A program made the translations under genes and the position numbers. From assembly GCA_947631195.1 (NCBI GenBank), contig CANRKK010000007.1, positions 1 through 64,000 of the forward strand: 64,000 bases of DNA. The letters run 5' to 3'. The notes beneath the pieces are model-generated. The model was not told the origin of the DNA. It saw nothing but the letters and a program-made list of their open reading frames with translations, and made no database searches. Positions 36,014 to 44,327 of this stretch are shown here, one piece after another; position 1 is the first letter of the stretch; each line of letters opens with the position of its first letter. Source of the stretch: an uncultured Clostridia bacterium. Its GTDB lineage: Bacteria > Bacillota > Clostridia > Christensenellales > Borkfalkiaceae.

Positions 36014-36774
36014 TTCTGCTTTGCCAAAAACTCCTCGGTGAGGGCCTTATATGCGCGTGCCCCGACGCATTTGGGGTCGTGCAACATAATGGGCACGCCG
36101 TGCGAGGGAGCTTCTGCAAGCCTTATGTTGCGCGGGATTATTATCTCGTACAGCTTGCTTTTGAAAAACTTCTTTATCTCCACCGCTATCTGTTTGGCGA
36201 TGAGCGCCCTGCCGTCGTAGAGGGTTATCACCACCCCCTCTATCTGCAACGCGGGGTTGAGGTGCTGCTTAACCATGCTTATGGTGTTCATCAGCTGGCT
36301 CACGCCCTCTAAGGCGTAGTACTCCGCCTGCAGCGGGATTATCACCGAATCGCTCGCCACCCACGCGTTGACGGTCAAAAGCCCCAGCGAGGGCGGGCAG
36401 TCTATAAATATGTAGTCGTAGTCGTCCCTTACCTTTGAAAGAGCCTCTTTCAGCAGCTTTTCCCGCGGGCGTTTGTACACGAGGTCCACTTCGGCCCCCG
36501 TCAGGTCGACGTTTGCGGGCAAAATGTCCAGCCCCTGCACCTGCGTGGACAAAATGTTTTGTGCCGCGGGCTCGTCCTCAACCAAAACGTTGTACACCGA
36601 TTTTTTCAACGACGATTTGGAAAAGCCGAGGCCGGTCGTGGCGTTGCCCTGCGAGTCAATGTCCACGAGCAGCACTTTTTTGCCCATGTACGCCAAGTAC
36701 GCAGCCATGTTTACGGCCGTAGTGGTTTTGCCCACTCCGCCTTTCTTGTTTGAAAAAGATACAATCTTACCCAT
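36010..36774 (-). CDS. parA: Chromosome-partitioning ATPase ParA (Soj)
   Basis: The 254-residue protein has the deviant Walker A KKGGVGKTTT (about 10-19), VDIDSQGNAT and IDCPPSLG motifs of ParA/Soj. It dimerises on ATP, binds nucleoid DNA and moves origins together with ParB. The RBS AAGGTGGG precedes the ATG and overlaps a parS-like site. Confidence 0.96.
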   Translation of the reverse strand: MGKIVSFSNKKGGVGKTTTAVNMAAYLAYMGKKVLLVDIDSQGNATTGLGFSKSSLKKSVYNVLVEDEPAAQNILSTQVQGLDILPANVDLTGAEVDLVYKRPREKLLKEALSKVRDDYDYIFIDCPPSLGLLTVNAWVASDSVIIPLQAEYYALEGVSQLMNTISMVKQHLNPALQIEGVVITLYDGRALIAKQIAVEIKKFFKSKLYEIIIPRNIRLAEAPSHGVPIMLHDPKCVGARAYKALTEEFLAKQK

Positions 36775-36783
36775 ATCCCACCT

Positions 36784-36799
36784 TGTTTCACGAGAAACA
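36784..36799. promoter_or_regulatory. parS site at the parA ribosome-binding region
   Basis: TGTTTCACGAGAAACA matches the parS consensus TGTTTCACGTGAAACA at 15 of 16 positions. It lies 9 bp ahead of the parA start codon and overlaps the RBS, so ParB binding could affect parA expression. Confidence 0.85.
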
Positions 36800-36821
36800 T
36801 TTTTTCTTCGCGGGGATTTTT

Positions 36822-36852
36822 CGGGGCGGAACGGGCCGTAAAAGCCGCCCCG
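36822..36852. other. Inverted repeat between ftsH and parA
   Basis: CGGGGCGG/CCGCCCCG with a 15-base loop, 16 bp beyond the ftsH stop. No U tract follows in the ftsH direction, so termination is uncertain. Confidence 0.45.
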
Positions 36853-36867
36853 CCCGAAGTTTGCCCT

Positions 36868-38922
36868 TTAGTTGTTTTCGTCGGGATTTTCCTTATCCTC
36901 GTAGCGTTTAAAGGGATTATCCTTGTCCGCGCTGTCGTTTTCGTCCATAAACTTTATCACTTCGGCGTAGCTCTTGCCTTCCATCAGAAGGTCTACTTCC
37001 TCGGTGTAGATGGTCTCGCGCTCTATCAAAACGCGGGCCATATTGTCCAAAATGCTCTTGTGGTCGGAAAGGAGCTGCGTTGCGCGGGCGTGCGCACCCT
37101 CGATAAGCGCGCGCATCTCGGAGTCGATGGCCTTTGCCGTCTCCTCGGAGTAGGCGTTGTGCGTTTCCATATCCTTGCCGAGGAACACCGTCTGCGAGTT
37201 GGAGCCGTAGGTAACGAGGCCCATCTTCTCGCTCATGCCCCATTCGGTGACCATGCGTTTTGCCGTTTCGGTGACGCGTTCCAAATCGTTCGAGGCCCCG
37301 GTGGTGATGTCCTTTATCACAAGTTCTTCGGCAACCCTGCCGCCGAGCATCATGCAGATCATGTCGGTGAGTTTTGCCTTGGACATGTGCATGTCGTCGT
37401 TGTCGGGACGGGTCATGGTGTAGCCCGCCGCGTTGCCGCGGGGAATTATCGTAACTTCCTGCACGGGGTCGCAATTTTCGCAAAGTCTCGCAATTATCGC
37501 GTGTCCCGATTCATGGTAGGCGGTGATCCGCTTGTCGCTCTCGGTAACCACCCAGCTCTTTTTCTGGGGACCCATGAGCACCTTGTTGATGCCCTCGTAC
37601 AATTCGGTGTTGGTTATAAATTTTTTGCCCGCGCGCGCGGCGAGTATCGCCGCCTCGTTTAATAGGTTGGCAAGGTCCGCACCCGAAAAGCCCGCCGTCA
37701 TTCTGGCAACCGTCTTGAAGTTTACGTCGGGCGCAAGCGGCTTGTTGCGGGAATGGACCTTCAAAATCTGCTCCCTGCCCTTTACGTCGGGGAGGTTGAC
37801 GTAGATCTGCCTGTCAAACCTGCCGGGCCTCATCAGCGCGGGGTCGAGAATATCCGCGCGGTTCGTGGCCGCCATTATAATCACGCCCTCGTTGCTCTCG
37901 AAGCCGTCCATGCCGACAAGTATCTGGTTCAGGGTCTGTTCGCGTTCGTCGTTGCCGCCGCCGAGACCCGCGCCGCGGTGACGGCCGACAGCGTCGATTT
38001 CGTCTATAAAGATGATGCAGGGCTGGTTCTTCTTGGCCATATCAAATAGGTCGCGCACGCGCGACGCGCCCACGCCCACGTACATTTCTACGAAGTCCGA
38101 GCCGGAAACGGAGAAGAAGGGAACGCCCGCTTCGCCCGCCACGGCCTTTGCAAACAGCGTTTTGCCCGTTCCGGGAGGGCCGACCAAAAGCACGCCCTTG
38201 GGCACGCGCGCCCCCAAATCAGAAAACTTTTTGGGCTGGCGCAAAAACTCTACAATCTCGGCAAGTTCAACCTTTTCCTCTTCTGCGCCCGCAACGTCGG
38301 TGAAGCGCACGCGGATATTCGTTGTCACGCTGGCCTTGCTCTTCGCAAAGCTGGCTATGCCGCCCCTGCCGCCCATGGTGGAACGGATCAAAAAGAAGAA
38401 GATCAAAACCACTATCACGAGGGACCCTATCGTCAGTGCCGAGGACCACCAGTTGCCCGCGTTGGGATTTTCAAAGCTGAGCGCAACGCCGTTGTCCATC
38501 CAGGTCTTTAAAACCGAGTCGTTTTTTAAACTCTCCGACGAGAACGCCGAGGGGCCGAAACAGGTGTATTGCTGCCCCCAGCTGCCGTCCGCGTTCTTGC
38601 GCGTGCCGGTGTATTTGTAGGCGTCAAACTGTATGCGCTTGATTGCCACGAGCTCCTCGTTAACGGGCTGGCCGTTGGCGTTCGTGGAGTGTTTTACCCA
38701 CTTGTCGTTTTCAAGCACGTAGCCTTCGGGGGCCGAACCGCCTTCGGGTATTACGGCCTTGCCGTCGTCGTCAAAATACTTGGCGTTGTCAACGTATTCC
38801 ATGAACACGTTGTAGTCAACTTCCGCGGCGCGGGGCATCATGTTCAAAACAAGAGTGACCACCACAGCGATGACGAGCGCAAGGATAATCACCCACATCA
38901 CTATTTTGCCTTTTTTGCTCAA
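36868..38922 (-). CDS. ftsH: ATP-dependent zinc metalloprotease FtsH
   Basis: The 684-residue protein has two transmembrane helices (about 7-27 and 160-180), an AAA domain with [20 protein letters not shown] and the second region of homology, and the zinc motif HESGH. The extracytoplasmic part between the two helices is about 130 residues, a little longer than usual. FtsH degrades membrane and some soluble proteins. The start is TTG with AAAGGAG seven bases upstream. Confidence 0.96.
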   Translation of the reverse strand: MSKKGKIVMWVIILALVIAVVVTLVLNMMPRAAEVDYNVFMEYVDNAKYFDDDGKAVIPEGGSAPEGYVLENDKWVKHSTNANGQPVNEELVAIKRIQFDAYKYTGTRKNADGSWGQQYTCFGPSAFSSESLKNDSVLKTWMDNGVALSFENPNAGNWWSSALTIGSLVIVVLIFFFLIRSTMGGRGGIASFAKSKASVTTNIRVRFTDVAGAEEEKVELAEIVEFLRQPKKFSDLGARVPKGVLLVGPPGTGKTLFAKAVAGEAGVPFFSVSGSDFVEMYVGVGASRVRDLFDMAKKNQPCIIFIDEIDAVGRHRGAGLGGGNDEREQTLNQILVGMDGFESNEGVIIMAATNRADILDPALMRPGRFDRQIYVNLPDVKGREQILKVHSRNKPLAPDVNFKTVARMTAGFSGADLANLLNEAAILAARAGKKFITNTELYEGINKVLMGPQKKSWVVTESDKRITAYHESGHAIIARLCENCDPVQEVTIIPRGNAAGYTMTRPDNDDMHMSKAKLTDMICMMLGGRVAEELVIKDITTGASNDLERVTETAKRMVTEWGMSEKMGLVTYGSNSQTVFLGKDMETHNAYSEETAKAIDSEMRALIEGAHARATQLLSDHKSILDNMARVLIERETIYTEEVDLLMEGKSYAEVIKFMDENDSADKDNPFKRYEDKENPDENN

Positions 38923-39140
38923 ATTATTGCTCCTTTATTATGATTTATCGTTTTTATATAAGATACTACTAATTTTATCATACATTCTTTTGTATTTCAA
39001 GTATTTGGAGGGGCAAAAAACAGTTTATCACACAATTTTTATTTAACTTACACCGTTCCCCGACCGCAGCCAACTGTTCGTAAAACACATATTTCAGCCA
39101 AAAAATTTCTTTGCGCCTATCCAATTTTTACCAAAAATAA

Positions 39141-39156
39141 TGTTTAACGTGGAACA
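39141..39156. promoter_or_regulatory. Degenerate parS-like site
   Basis: TGTTTAACGTGGAACA matches parS at 14 of 16 positions, in the origin region. Confidence 0.6.
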
Positions 39157-39183
39157 TACAGCCAAATAAATTGTACGTATTTT

Positions 39184-39199
39184 TGTTTCACGTGGAACG
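39184..39199. promoter_or_regulatory. parS-like site next to DnaA boxes
   Basis: TGTTTCACGTGGAACG matches parS at 14 of 16 positions and lies 32 bp from a perfect DnaA box. Confidence 0.7.
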
Positions 39200-39230
39200 C
39201 GGAGCGCGAAAATTTGCCCTTTGTGGACAC

Positions 39231-39454
39231 TGTGGATAACTTTTTTGAACCCCGACACGGTTTTCAGGCGTTTTTTTGTGGAATTGTTGACACATTTCCC
39301 GCCTTTTGTGGACAATTTTTTTGCGGGGCGCATATAATCCGCCTTGCCGTTGCCCCATTCAGATATATTTTGTGTATTTTTGTGGATAAAATTCCGCCAT
39401 ATCGCCCCTCTACGGGGTTTTGGAGGTGTGCAATTGTTGTTAATATGTGGATAA
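39231..39454. other. oriC part 1: DnaA-box cluster
   Basis: Perfect TTATCCACA boxes occur on the minus strand at 39231-39239, 39381-39389 and 39446-39454. A one-mismatch box lies at 39307-39315, with further TGTGGA fragments at 39221 and 39277. The whole gap 38923-39642 has no gene; it is A/T-rich and holds these boxes plus two parS-like sites. Confidence 0.8.
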
Positions 39455-39642
39455 AATGTTGATAATTTTTTTGAACTTGCGCCTAACGGAAATGCGCCGC
39501 GCAAAAGTTACAGGGCGCATAAATTTTTTGGGGGCGCAAAATTATCCCGCGCGGGGTCGTTCCACATAATATATATGGCGGGATTTCAACTTGAGGGCAT
39601 AAACCTTGCCGTCTTTGGCAATAAACCTTGGGAGGTTTAATT

Positions 39643-40167
39643 ATGGACTACTCCTTTAATCTGTATAATTCATTGGCGGCGGACGGCATCTGCCTCGCCC
39701 TCAAAAAAAATCTCCCGCAAGGGGAGCTTGCCCCCGTGGTGCTCTGTATAGGGAGCGACCTTTCTGTGGGGGACAGTCTCGGCCCTGTCACGGGGACCAA
39801 ATTAAAAGAAAAATTGGGTTTTTCGGGCTGCTTTATATACGGCACGCTCGCAAAGCCCATCACCGCCAACGAAGTTAAGTATATGAACGACTTTTTAAAA
39901 TTCACCCACCCCGGCTGCCCCGTGATTGCCATCGACGCGGCCGTGGGTTCGGCGGGCGACATCGGCCTTATCAAAATAGCGAAGAGGGCGATAAAGCCCG
40001 GCAGCGGAGCCAACAAAAAACTTGCCAAGGTGGGGGATATTTCAATAATGGGAATAGTTGCCGAACGCTCGGTTTTTAACTATTCGCTGTTTTCGGCAAC
40101 CCGCCTGAACATCATATATAAAATGTCGGAGATTATCTCCGAAGGCATTGCAAATTACCTCTTTTAG
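39643..40167 (+). CDS. yyaC: YyaC family sporulation protein
   Basis: The 174-residue protein has the YyaC core: LCIGSDLSVGDSLGP, YGTLAKPITANE and AIDAAVG, which is related to the germination protease (GPR) fold. In Bacillus subtilis yyaC also lies in the origin region near the par genes. Its role in sporulation is not well defined. The ATG at 39643 has GGGAGG upstream; an in-frame TTG 15 bases earlier overlaps that RBS. Confidence 0.9.
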   Translation: MDYSFNLYNSLAADGICLALKKNLPQGELAPVVLCIGSDLSVGDSLGPVTGTKLKEKLGFSGCFIYGTLAKPITANEVKYMNDFLKFTHPGCPVIAIDAAVGSAGDIGLIKIAKRAIKPGSGANKKLAKVGDISIMGIVAERSVFNYSLFSATRLNIIYKMSEIISEGIANYLF

Positions 40168-40202
40168 GCGGAGTTGGATAGGCGAGATTGGAAGGACGGC
40201 AA

Positions 40203-40312
40203 TCTAAAGTCGCTGCGCGACAGATTCTTCGTCGGGCTTCGCCCTCATCTGCCGTTTCCCAAAGGGAACCCTCGGCAGGGCGTCGCTTCGCTCGCACAAA
40301 ATGACACGGTTT
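40203..40312 (+). repeat. R6 repeat with internal hairpin
   Basis: CGCTGCGCGACAGATTCTTC, CTGCCGTTTCC...GGGAACCCTCGGCAGGG and ACAAAATGACA blocks. The same order is found at 63475-63650. Confidence 0.65.
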
Positions 40313-40328
40313 AATGTTTGTTGTTATT

Positions 40329-40693
40329 ATTTTAAATAATAAACGGCGCAAGCAAGCTACGCTTGCGCCAGCGCACCCAATTTGCGCATACTTGCGCCTG
40401 AGCGGGGTGAATTGCCGCGATTATATAATACGTGCGCCCTTATTAATCGCGGCAAGTGGGACGAGCGAGGCATTTCATAGCACAGCACAGTGCGCTGTGT
40501 GTGCCGCGTGAGGCCGCTTGCGGCCGCTACTCTGCCGAAGGTTCCCCAAAGGGGAAACGGCAGAGCGAGATGAGTGAGCGCATACGTCCCGCGCGAACGG
40601 TGCCCGAACACGTTGTTGTCCTTACGCCGTGTGAGAAAAAGCCCTTAAAATCACAAAAATACCAAGCACGGCCTGCTTGGTATTTTTGTGAAC
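40329..40693 (+). repeat. R1 five-hairpin element, copy e, with R2 inside
   Basis: H1 40345-40369, H2 GCGCA/TGCGC, H3 40412-40455, then a R2 element (about 40456-40638) at the H4 position, then H5 40651-40693 with a perfect 18-bp stem (inner ACCAAGCA/TGCTTGGT). A R4 copy follows at 40693-40780. Confidence 0.87.
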
Positions 40694-40780
40694 TTTTTTG
40701 AAACGGTTTGTAGCGCTCAGCGGAATGAATGGCTAACGCTTTTTGAGGCCGCAACGCACGTAATGTCCAAAAGAAATATT
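40693..40780 (+). repeat. R4 repeat
   Basis: GAAACGG, GTAGCGCTCAGCGGAATG and GGCTAACG blocks, directly after R1 H5. The remaining 40781-40880 is A/T-rich and holds no recognised feature. Confidence 0.75.
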
Positions 40781-40880
40781 CTTTCTTTTTTGCCTTTTGC
40801 CGACAACGTATGAGGTCACGAAAAACTCAACTTTTTTGGGAAAAACTCAACACGTATTGACAATTCAGGGCAAAACGGAG

Positions 40881-41327
40881 CTATAATTCAATCACTTTCA
40901 GGCCGCACTTTTGCGCATAGTTTACGGTGTAGTAGGTGCCCCCGTTTTTGTGTCTTAAATAGCACAGAACTATGTCGGAATTGTCCACCATGAAGCGGTC
41001 CCTCACGTGCATGCAGCCGCTGTAATAATTTTCGGACAAAACTATCTTTTCGGAGCAGCGGGAGAGAATGTTGAGGTATCTATTTTTGTCAGACTTCGAA
41101 AGGTAATCGAGCTGGTTTGCGCAGGGAATACAGGCGACGAGCTCCACCCCGCCGTACTTATCCAAAAGGGGTATGAGGCTCTCCGCGGCGGCGACGTCGA
41201 ACCCCCTCGCCATGCCGCACAAAAATCTGTTGCAGCCCGCCTTTATCAAATCGAGCACCACCTTGTCCAGCAGGTTGAAATCCAGATCTTTCAAAACACG
41301 GTGGCCCGTAAAACAACATACGCTCAT
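40881..41327 (-). CDS. SLOG/DUF1273 family protein
   Basis: The 148-residue protein starts SVCCFTGHR and has GCNRFLCGMARGFDVAAAE, the nucleotide-binding pattern of the YpsA/SLOG family, with NSDIVLCYL...GGTYYTV near the C-terminus. SLOG proteins bind nucleotide-derived ligands; the biological role of this one is unknown. Its ATG overlaps the rsmG stop by 4 bp, so it is expressed from the rsmG transcript. Confidence 0.85.
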   Translation of the reverse strand: MSVCCFTGHRVLKDLDFNLLDKVVLDLIKAGCNRFLCGMARGFDVAAAESLIPLLDKYGGVELVACIPCANQLDYLSKSDKNRYLNILSRCSEKIVLSENYYSGCMHVRDRFMVDNSDIVLCYLRHKNGGTYYTVNYAQKCGLKVIEL

Positions 41328-42004
41328 AGCGGGTTTTTCCTCTCCCTGCCCCTGCCCCTCGGATATCCCGCGGGCGTGGGGGCGACTTTTTTTACGATGA
41401 CGAGCGTGCGGCCGCCGCAGTTTTCCAGCTCGTACTTAACTACCTGCTCCACCTTTCCGCCCAAAATTTTTATTGCCCTTGCGGCGTTATCCAGCTCTTC
41501 GCCGCACTCACCCTTGTAGGCGATAAACCTGCCGCCGACCTTGACGTAGGGCAGGCAATATTCCGACAGAGTGTTCAACGGCGCAACCGCCCGCGCGCAG
41601 CAAACGTCAAACTTTTCCCTCAAAGAAGGGTCCCGCGCCCCGTCCTCGGCGCGCATGTTTTTGACTTGTACACATTTTAAGCGGAGCTTTTCCACAACCT
41701 CCTCAAGGTGACCGCACTTTTTGCCCGTGCTCTCGATAAGCGTAAAGGACAAATCGTCCCTTATAATCTTCAGGGGAACGGAGGGGAAGCCGCCGCCAGA
41801 GCCTATCTCGGCCACGTTCGCGCCCTCAAAAAAGTATTCCTCGCCCGCTATACTGTCCAAAAAATGCCTGTAAAAAATGCCCTCGTCGTCCAAAACGGAG
41901 GTTATATTGTACATCTTCGCGTGTTCTTTGATGAGCGAGGCGAACAGCGCAAAGCTGTCGGCGTGCTCTACTTGTATCAGGTGTTTAAGGCGGGCTATAT
42001 CCAT
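41324..42004 (-). CDS. rsmG: 16S rRNA (guanine527-N7)-methyltransferase RsmG
   Basis: The 226-residue protein has the SAM-binding motif VAEIGSGGGFPSVPL, the ARAVAPLNTLSEYCLPYVK segment and the family tail KVAPTPAGYPRGRGRERKNPL. It methylates G527 of 16S rRNA. There is no RBS: the ATG lies six bases after a TATAAT box, so a leaderless transcript is predicted. Confidence 0.95.
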   Translation of the reverse strand: MDIARLKHLIQVEHADSFALFASLIKEHAKMYNITSVLDDEGIFYRHFLDSIAGEEYFFEGANVAEIGSGGGFPSVPLKIIRDDLSFTLIESTGKKCGHLEEVVEKLRLKCVQVKNMRAEDGARDPSLREKFDVCCARAVAPLNTLSEYCLPYVKVGGRFIAYKGECGEELDNAARAIKILGGKVEQVVKYELENCGGRTLVIVKKVAPTPAGYPRGRGRERKNPL

Positions 42005-42389
42005 ACCCCGATTATACCAAAACTTTTAAACAATATCAACATTTATTTTATCCACAATCCACAAAAAAAGGTGTACAACCCCCTTTGCGGCCCTTTTTTT
42101 GCTCTCCTTTCCCCTGCGGCGCGCCGAAATTTTTTTCCGGGCCCGCAAAGTTGTAAACCTGTCCACAAACAATCAACCGCTCAATCCACAAAAAATTACC
42201 CTAATTTGTTGACAGTTTGCTCGCCTAATCGTTTGCTTTTTGCCCTTCTTTTTGATATTATATATTTAGGTTTGGCGGCTTGGAAAAGTTATCGACAATT
42301 CCACAGCGGCTATTAATAAATCTATCATATTAATTTTTTAATAAATAAAATAAAAATAACCAAGGGGAATTTCCCGGAGAGGACTGTAT
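42005..42389. other. oriC part 2: DnaA boxes and A/T-rich region upstream of dnaN
   Basis: A perfect DnaA box TTATCCACA is at 42048-42056, with one- or two-mismatch sites at 42054-42062, 42158-42166, 42181-42190 and TTATCGACA at 42289-42297. A strongly A/T-rich stretch (42245-42365) could be the unwinding element. dnaA itself is not here: the region passes straight from rsmG to dnaN. A possible dnaN promoter is TTGCTT (42233) with TATTAT (42256). Confidence 0.75.
42011..42039 (-). promoter_or_regulatory. rsmG promoter, predicted to give a leaderless mRNA
   Basis: TTGATA (42039-42034), 17-bp spacer, TATAAT (42016-42011) on the minus strand; ATG begins at 42004, so +1 should be the A of the start codon. 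It lies at the edge of a DnaA box (42048-42056). Confidence 0.8.
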
Positions 42390-43496
42390 ATGAAATGTGT
42401 ATGTGAAGGTATAAACCTGTCAGAAGCGGTGTTGAAGGTGGTAAAGGCCTGCGCCGCGAGGACGACCGTCCCCATTCTCGAATGTATAAAACTTTCGGTT
42501 AAAAACGACAGGCTCACTCTGTCCGCAACGGACGGGGAAATAGCCATACTTAAGACAATTCCCGCCGACGTGTACGAGGAAGGGGACGTATGCGTGCCCG
42601 GCAAGTATTTTGCGGACTTTATCAAAAAGCTGGAAAACGTGCAGATAATGCTCTCCACCGCCGACAAGATGATGGAGATAGTGTACGCGGACAGCCAGAC
42701 GAGCATGCAGGTGCTGCCCGCCGACGACTTCCCCCGCATCGACACGGAGATAAAGGAAAACAGCTTTAAATTAAAGACCGCCGACCTCAAAAAACTGATA
42801 AACGCCACCTCGTTCTGCTGCGCGGCGGACGATTCCCGCCCCATTTTAAAGGGCTGCCAGTTTATCATAAACGGGGACGACATAAGCGTGACTTCTTTGG
42901 ACGGGTTCCGCCTTGCCACGATTTCGGGCAAAGTCATTTCCTCTACGGGCAACATGGAGATAGTTTGCCCCGCGAGGACCCTCAACGAGATAGAGAAGAT
43001 GATCCCCGACACCGCCGAGGAGACGGAGATATTTATACAGCGCGGCATGATTTTGGTGTCCTCGGACAGCACCGTTCTGACATCGAGGCTGTACGGCGGG
43101 GACTTTATCAAAAAGGAAAACATAATTCCCCGCACCTTTATAACCGAAGTTACGGTGGAAAAGGAAAAACTGAAGGATTCCATCGAGCGCGCCGCCATAC
43201 TCGTCAGGGGGGACAAGAACAGCCTCATAACCTTCGACATCACGGGGGATAAGATAGAGATATCCTCCGCTTCGGAAATAGGCAACGTGCAGGAGCCCGT
43301 AAAGGCGCATACCGAGGGCAAGGACGTAAAGATTGCCATGAATTCCAAGTTTATAATAGAGGCGGTAAACGCTTTGGAGGAGGACCAGATTGTGCTGTCC
43401 TTCAACAACCAGGTGCAGCCTTTCATCTGCACCAACCTCGGGGATAAAAGCGCGTTATACCTCATTTTGCCCGTGCGGACGGCCAATAACGCTTGA
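42390..43496 (+). CDS. dnaN: DNA polymerase III beta sliding clamp
   Basis: The 368-residue protein shows the three-domain clamp pattern: an N-terminal AVLKVVKACAARTTVPILECIKL, the LPADDFPR segment, and the C-terminal MNSKFIIEAVNAL and LPVRT end. It is the processivity clamp of the replicase. It is the first gene of the right replichore, without dnaA ahead of it, and recF does not follow; rpmH does. Confidence 0.96.
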   Translation: MKCVCEGINLSEAVLKVVKACAARTTVPILECIKLSVKNDRLTLSATDGEIAILKTIPADVYEEGDVCVPGKYFADFIKKLENVQIMLSTADKMMEIVYADSQTSMQVLPADDFPRIDTEIKENSFKLKTADLKKLINATSFCCAADDSRPILKGCQFIINGDDISVTSLDGFRLATISGKVISSTGNMEIVCPARTLNEIEKMIPDTAEETEIFIQRGMILVSSDSTVLTSRLYGGDFIKKENIIPRTFITEVTVEKEKLKDSIERAAILVRGDKNSLITFDITGDKIEISSASEIGNVQEPVKAHTEGKDVKIAMNSKFIIEAVNALEEDQIVLSFNNQVQPFICTNLGDKSALYLILPVRTANNA

Positions 43497-43586
43497 CTTT
43501 AAAGGGTTTTGCGGGTATAATTCGGAAGATAGGGTCCGCCCGCAACTAAAAAAAATAATCAATCACACATAAAAAAGGAGCTAACA

Positions 43587-43721
43587 ATGAAAAGGACTTA
43601 CCAGCCCAAAAAGAGACAGAGAAGCAAGGTACACGGCTTCAGAAAGAGAATGGCCACCACTGCAGGCAGAAAGGTTTTGAAGAGAAGAAGAAACAAGGGC
43701 AGAAAGAAGCTCACGGCGTAA
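43587..43721 (+). CDS. rpmH: 50S ribosomal protein L34
   Basis: A 44-residue, very basic protein: begins [18 protein letters not shown] and ends [12 protein letters not shown], the L34 pattern. RBS AAAAGGAG is strong. It lies 90 bp after dnaN and almost touches rnpA, its universal neighbour. Confidence 0.97.
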   Translation: MKRTYQPKKRQRSKVHGFRKRMATTAGRKVLKRRRNKGRKKLTA

Positions 43722-43722
43722 G

Positions 43723-44049
43723 TTGAACTATCTGAGAATTAAAAAAAACCGGGAGTTTTTAAAGATATTTAAGAGGGGAATAAGAGTACATTCCCCCGCT
43801 CTTTCGTTGATTTTATTTCCTTCCGGTACGATGCGCATGGGGATAGCCCTTTCGAAAAAGCACGGCAAGGCGGTGGAAAGGAACCGCATAAAGCGGCTTA
43901 TAAGGGAGTCTTTCAACAAAAATTTGCACATGCTGCAAAAAAATTGGGCGGTGGTTGTGCTGCCCCGCGTGGCGGACGGCTACAGCTTCAAGACCTTTGA
44001 AAAGAGCTTTATTATATGCTTTAAAAAGGTAAACGGATGGGGAAAATAA
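43723..44049 (+). CDS. rnpA: Ribonuclease P protein component
   Basis: The 108-residue basic protein has the RnpA motif AVERNRIKRLIRESF. It helps the RNase P RNA process tRNA 5' ends. The start is TTG, one base after the rpmH stop; no ATG fits the N-terminus. Confidence 0.94.
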   Translation: MNYLRIKKNREFLKIFKRGIRVHSPALSLILFPSGTMRMGIALSKKHGKAVERNRIKRLIRESFNKNLHMLQKNWAVVVLPRVADGYSFKTFEKSFIICFKKVNGWGK

Positions 44050-44324
44050 AAAAAACTTTCCGCTTTTTGAGAAAACGGGTATTCAAGCCCTTTTTAAGGG
44101 CGGGGGCCATGCGGGCGATAGTGTTTTACCAAAGGCACTTTTCGCGGCACACCTGCCTGTACACCCCCACCTGTTCGGAATACGCAAAACAGAGCATAAA
44201 CAACCGCGGGCTTATTTTGGGGATACTTTTGGGAATTTGGCGGATACTGCGCTGCAACCCCCTGTCCAAGGGCGGCTTCGATCCCCCGCCGGAGAGAGCT
44301 TTTAAATACAAGTGGGTACTTTAA
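44037..44324 (+). CDS. yidD: Membrane protein insertion efficiency factor YidD
   Basis: The 95-residue protein has YQRHFSRHTCLYTPTCSEYAKQ and GGFDPPP, the YidD signature with the three conserved cysteine region. It overlaps rnpA by 13 bp and precedes yidC by 3 bp. YidD supports YidC-dependent membrane insertion. Confidence 0.94.
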   Translation: MGKIKKTFRFLRKRVFKPFLRAGAMRAIVFYQRHFSRHTCLYTPTCSEYAKQSINNRGLILGILLGIWRILRCNPLSKGGFDPPPERAFKYKWVL

Positions 44325-44327
44325 AAC

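Noticed and set aside
39300-39340. A possible extra promoter with TATAAT (39332) in the origin region
   Set aside because: CATATAAT is present but the -35 is poor and no gene begins nearby on that strand until yyaC 300 bp away; left uncalled.
42338-43486. A 382-codon open frame on the minus strand across dnaN
   Set aside because: It mirrors dnaN codons in antisense, has no RBS, and its peptide is Ser/Ile-rich with no family pattern. dnaN on the plus strand is certain.
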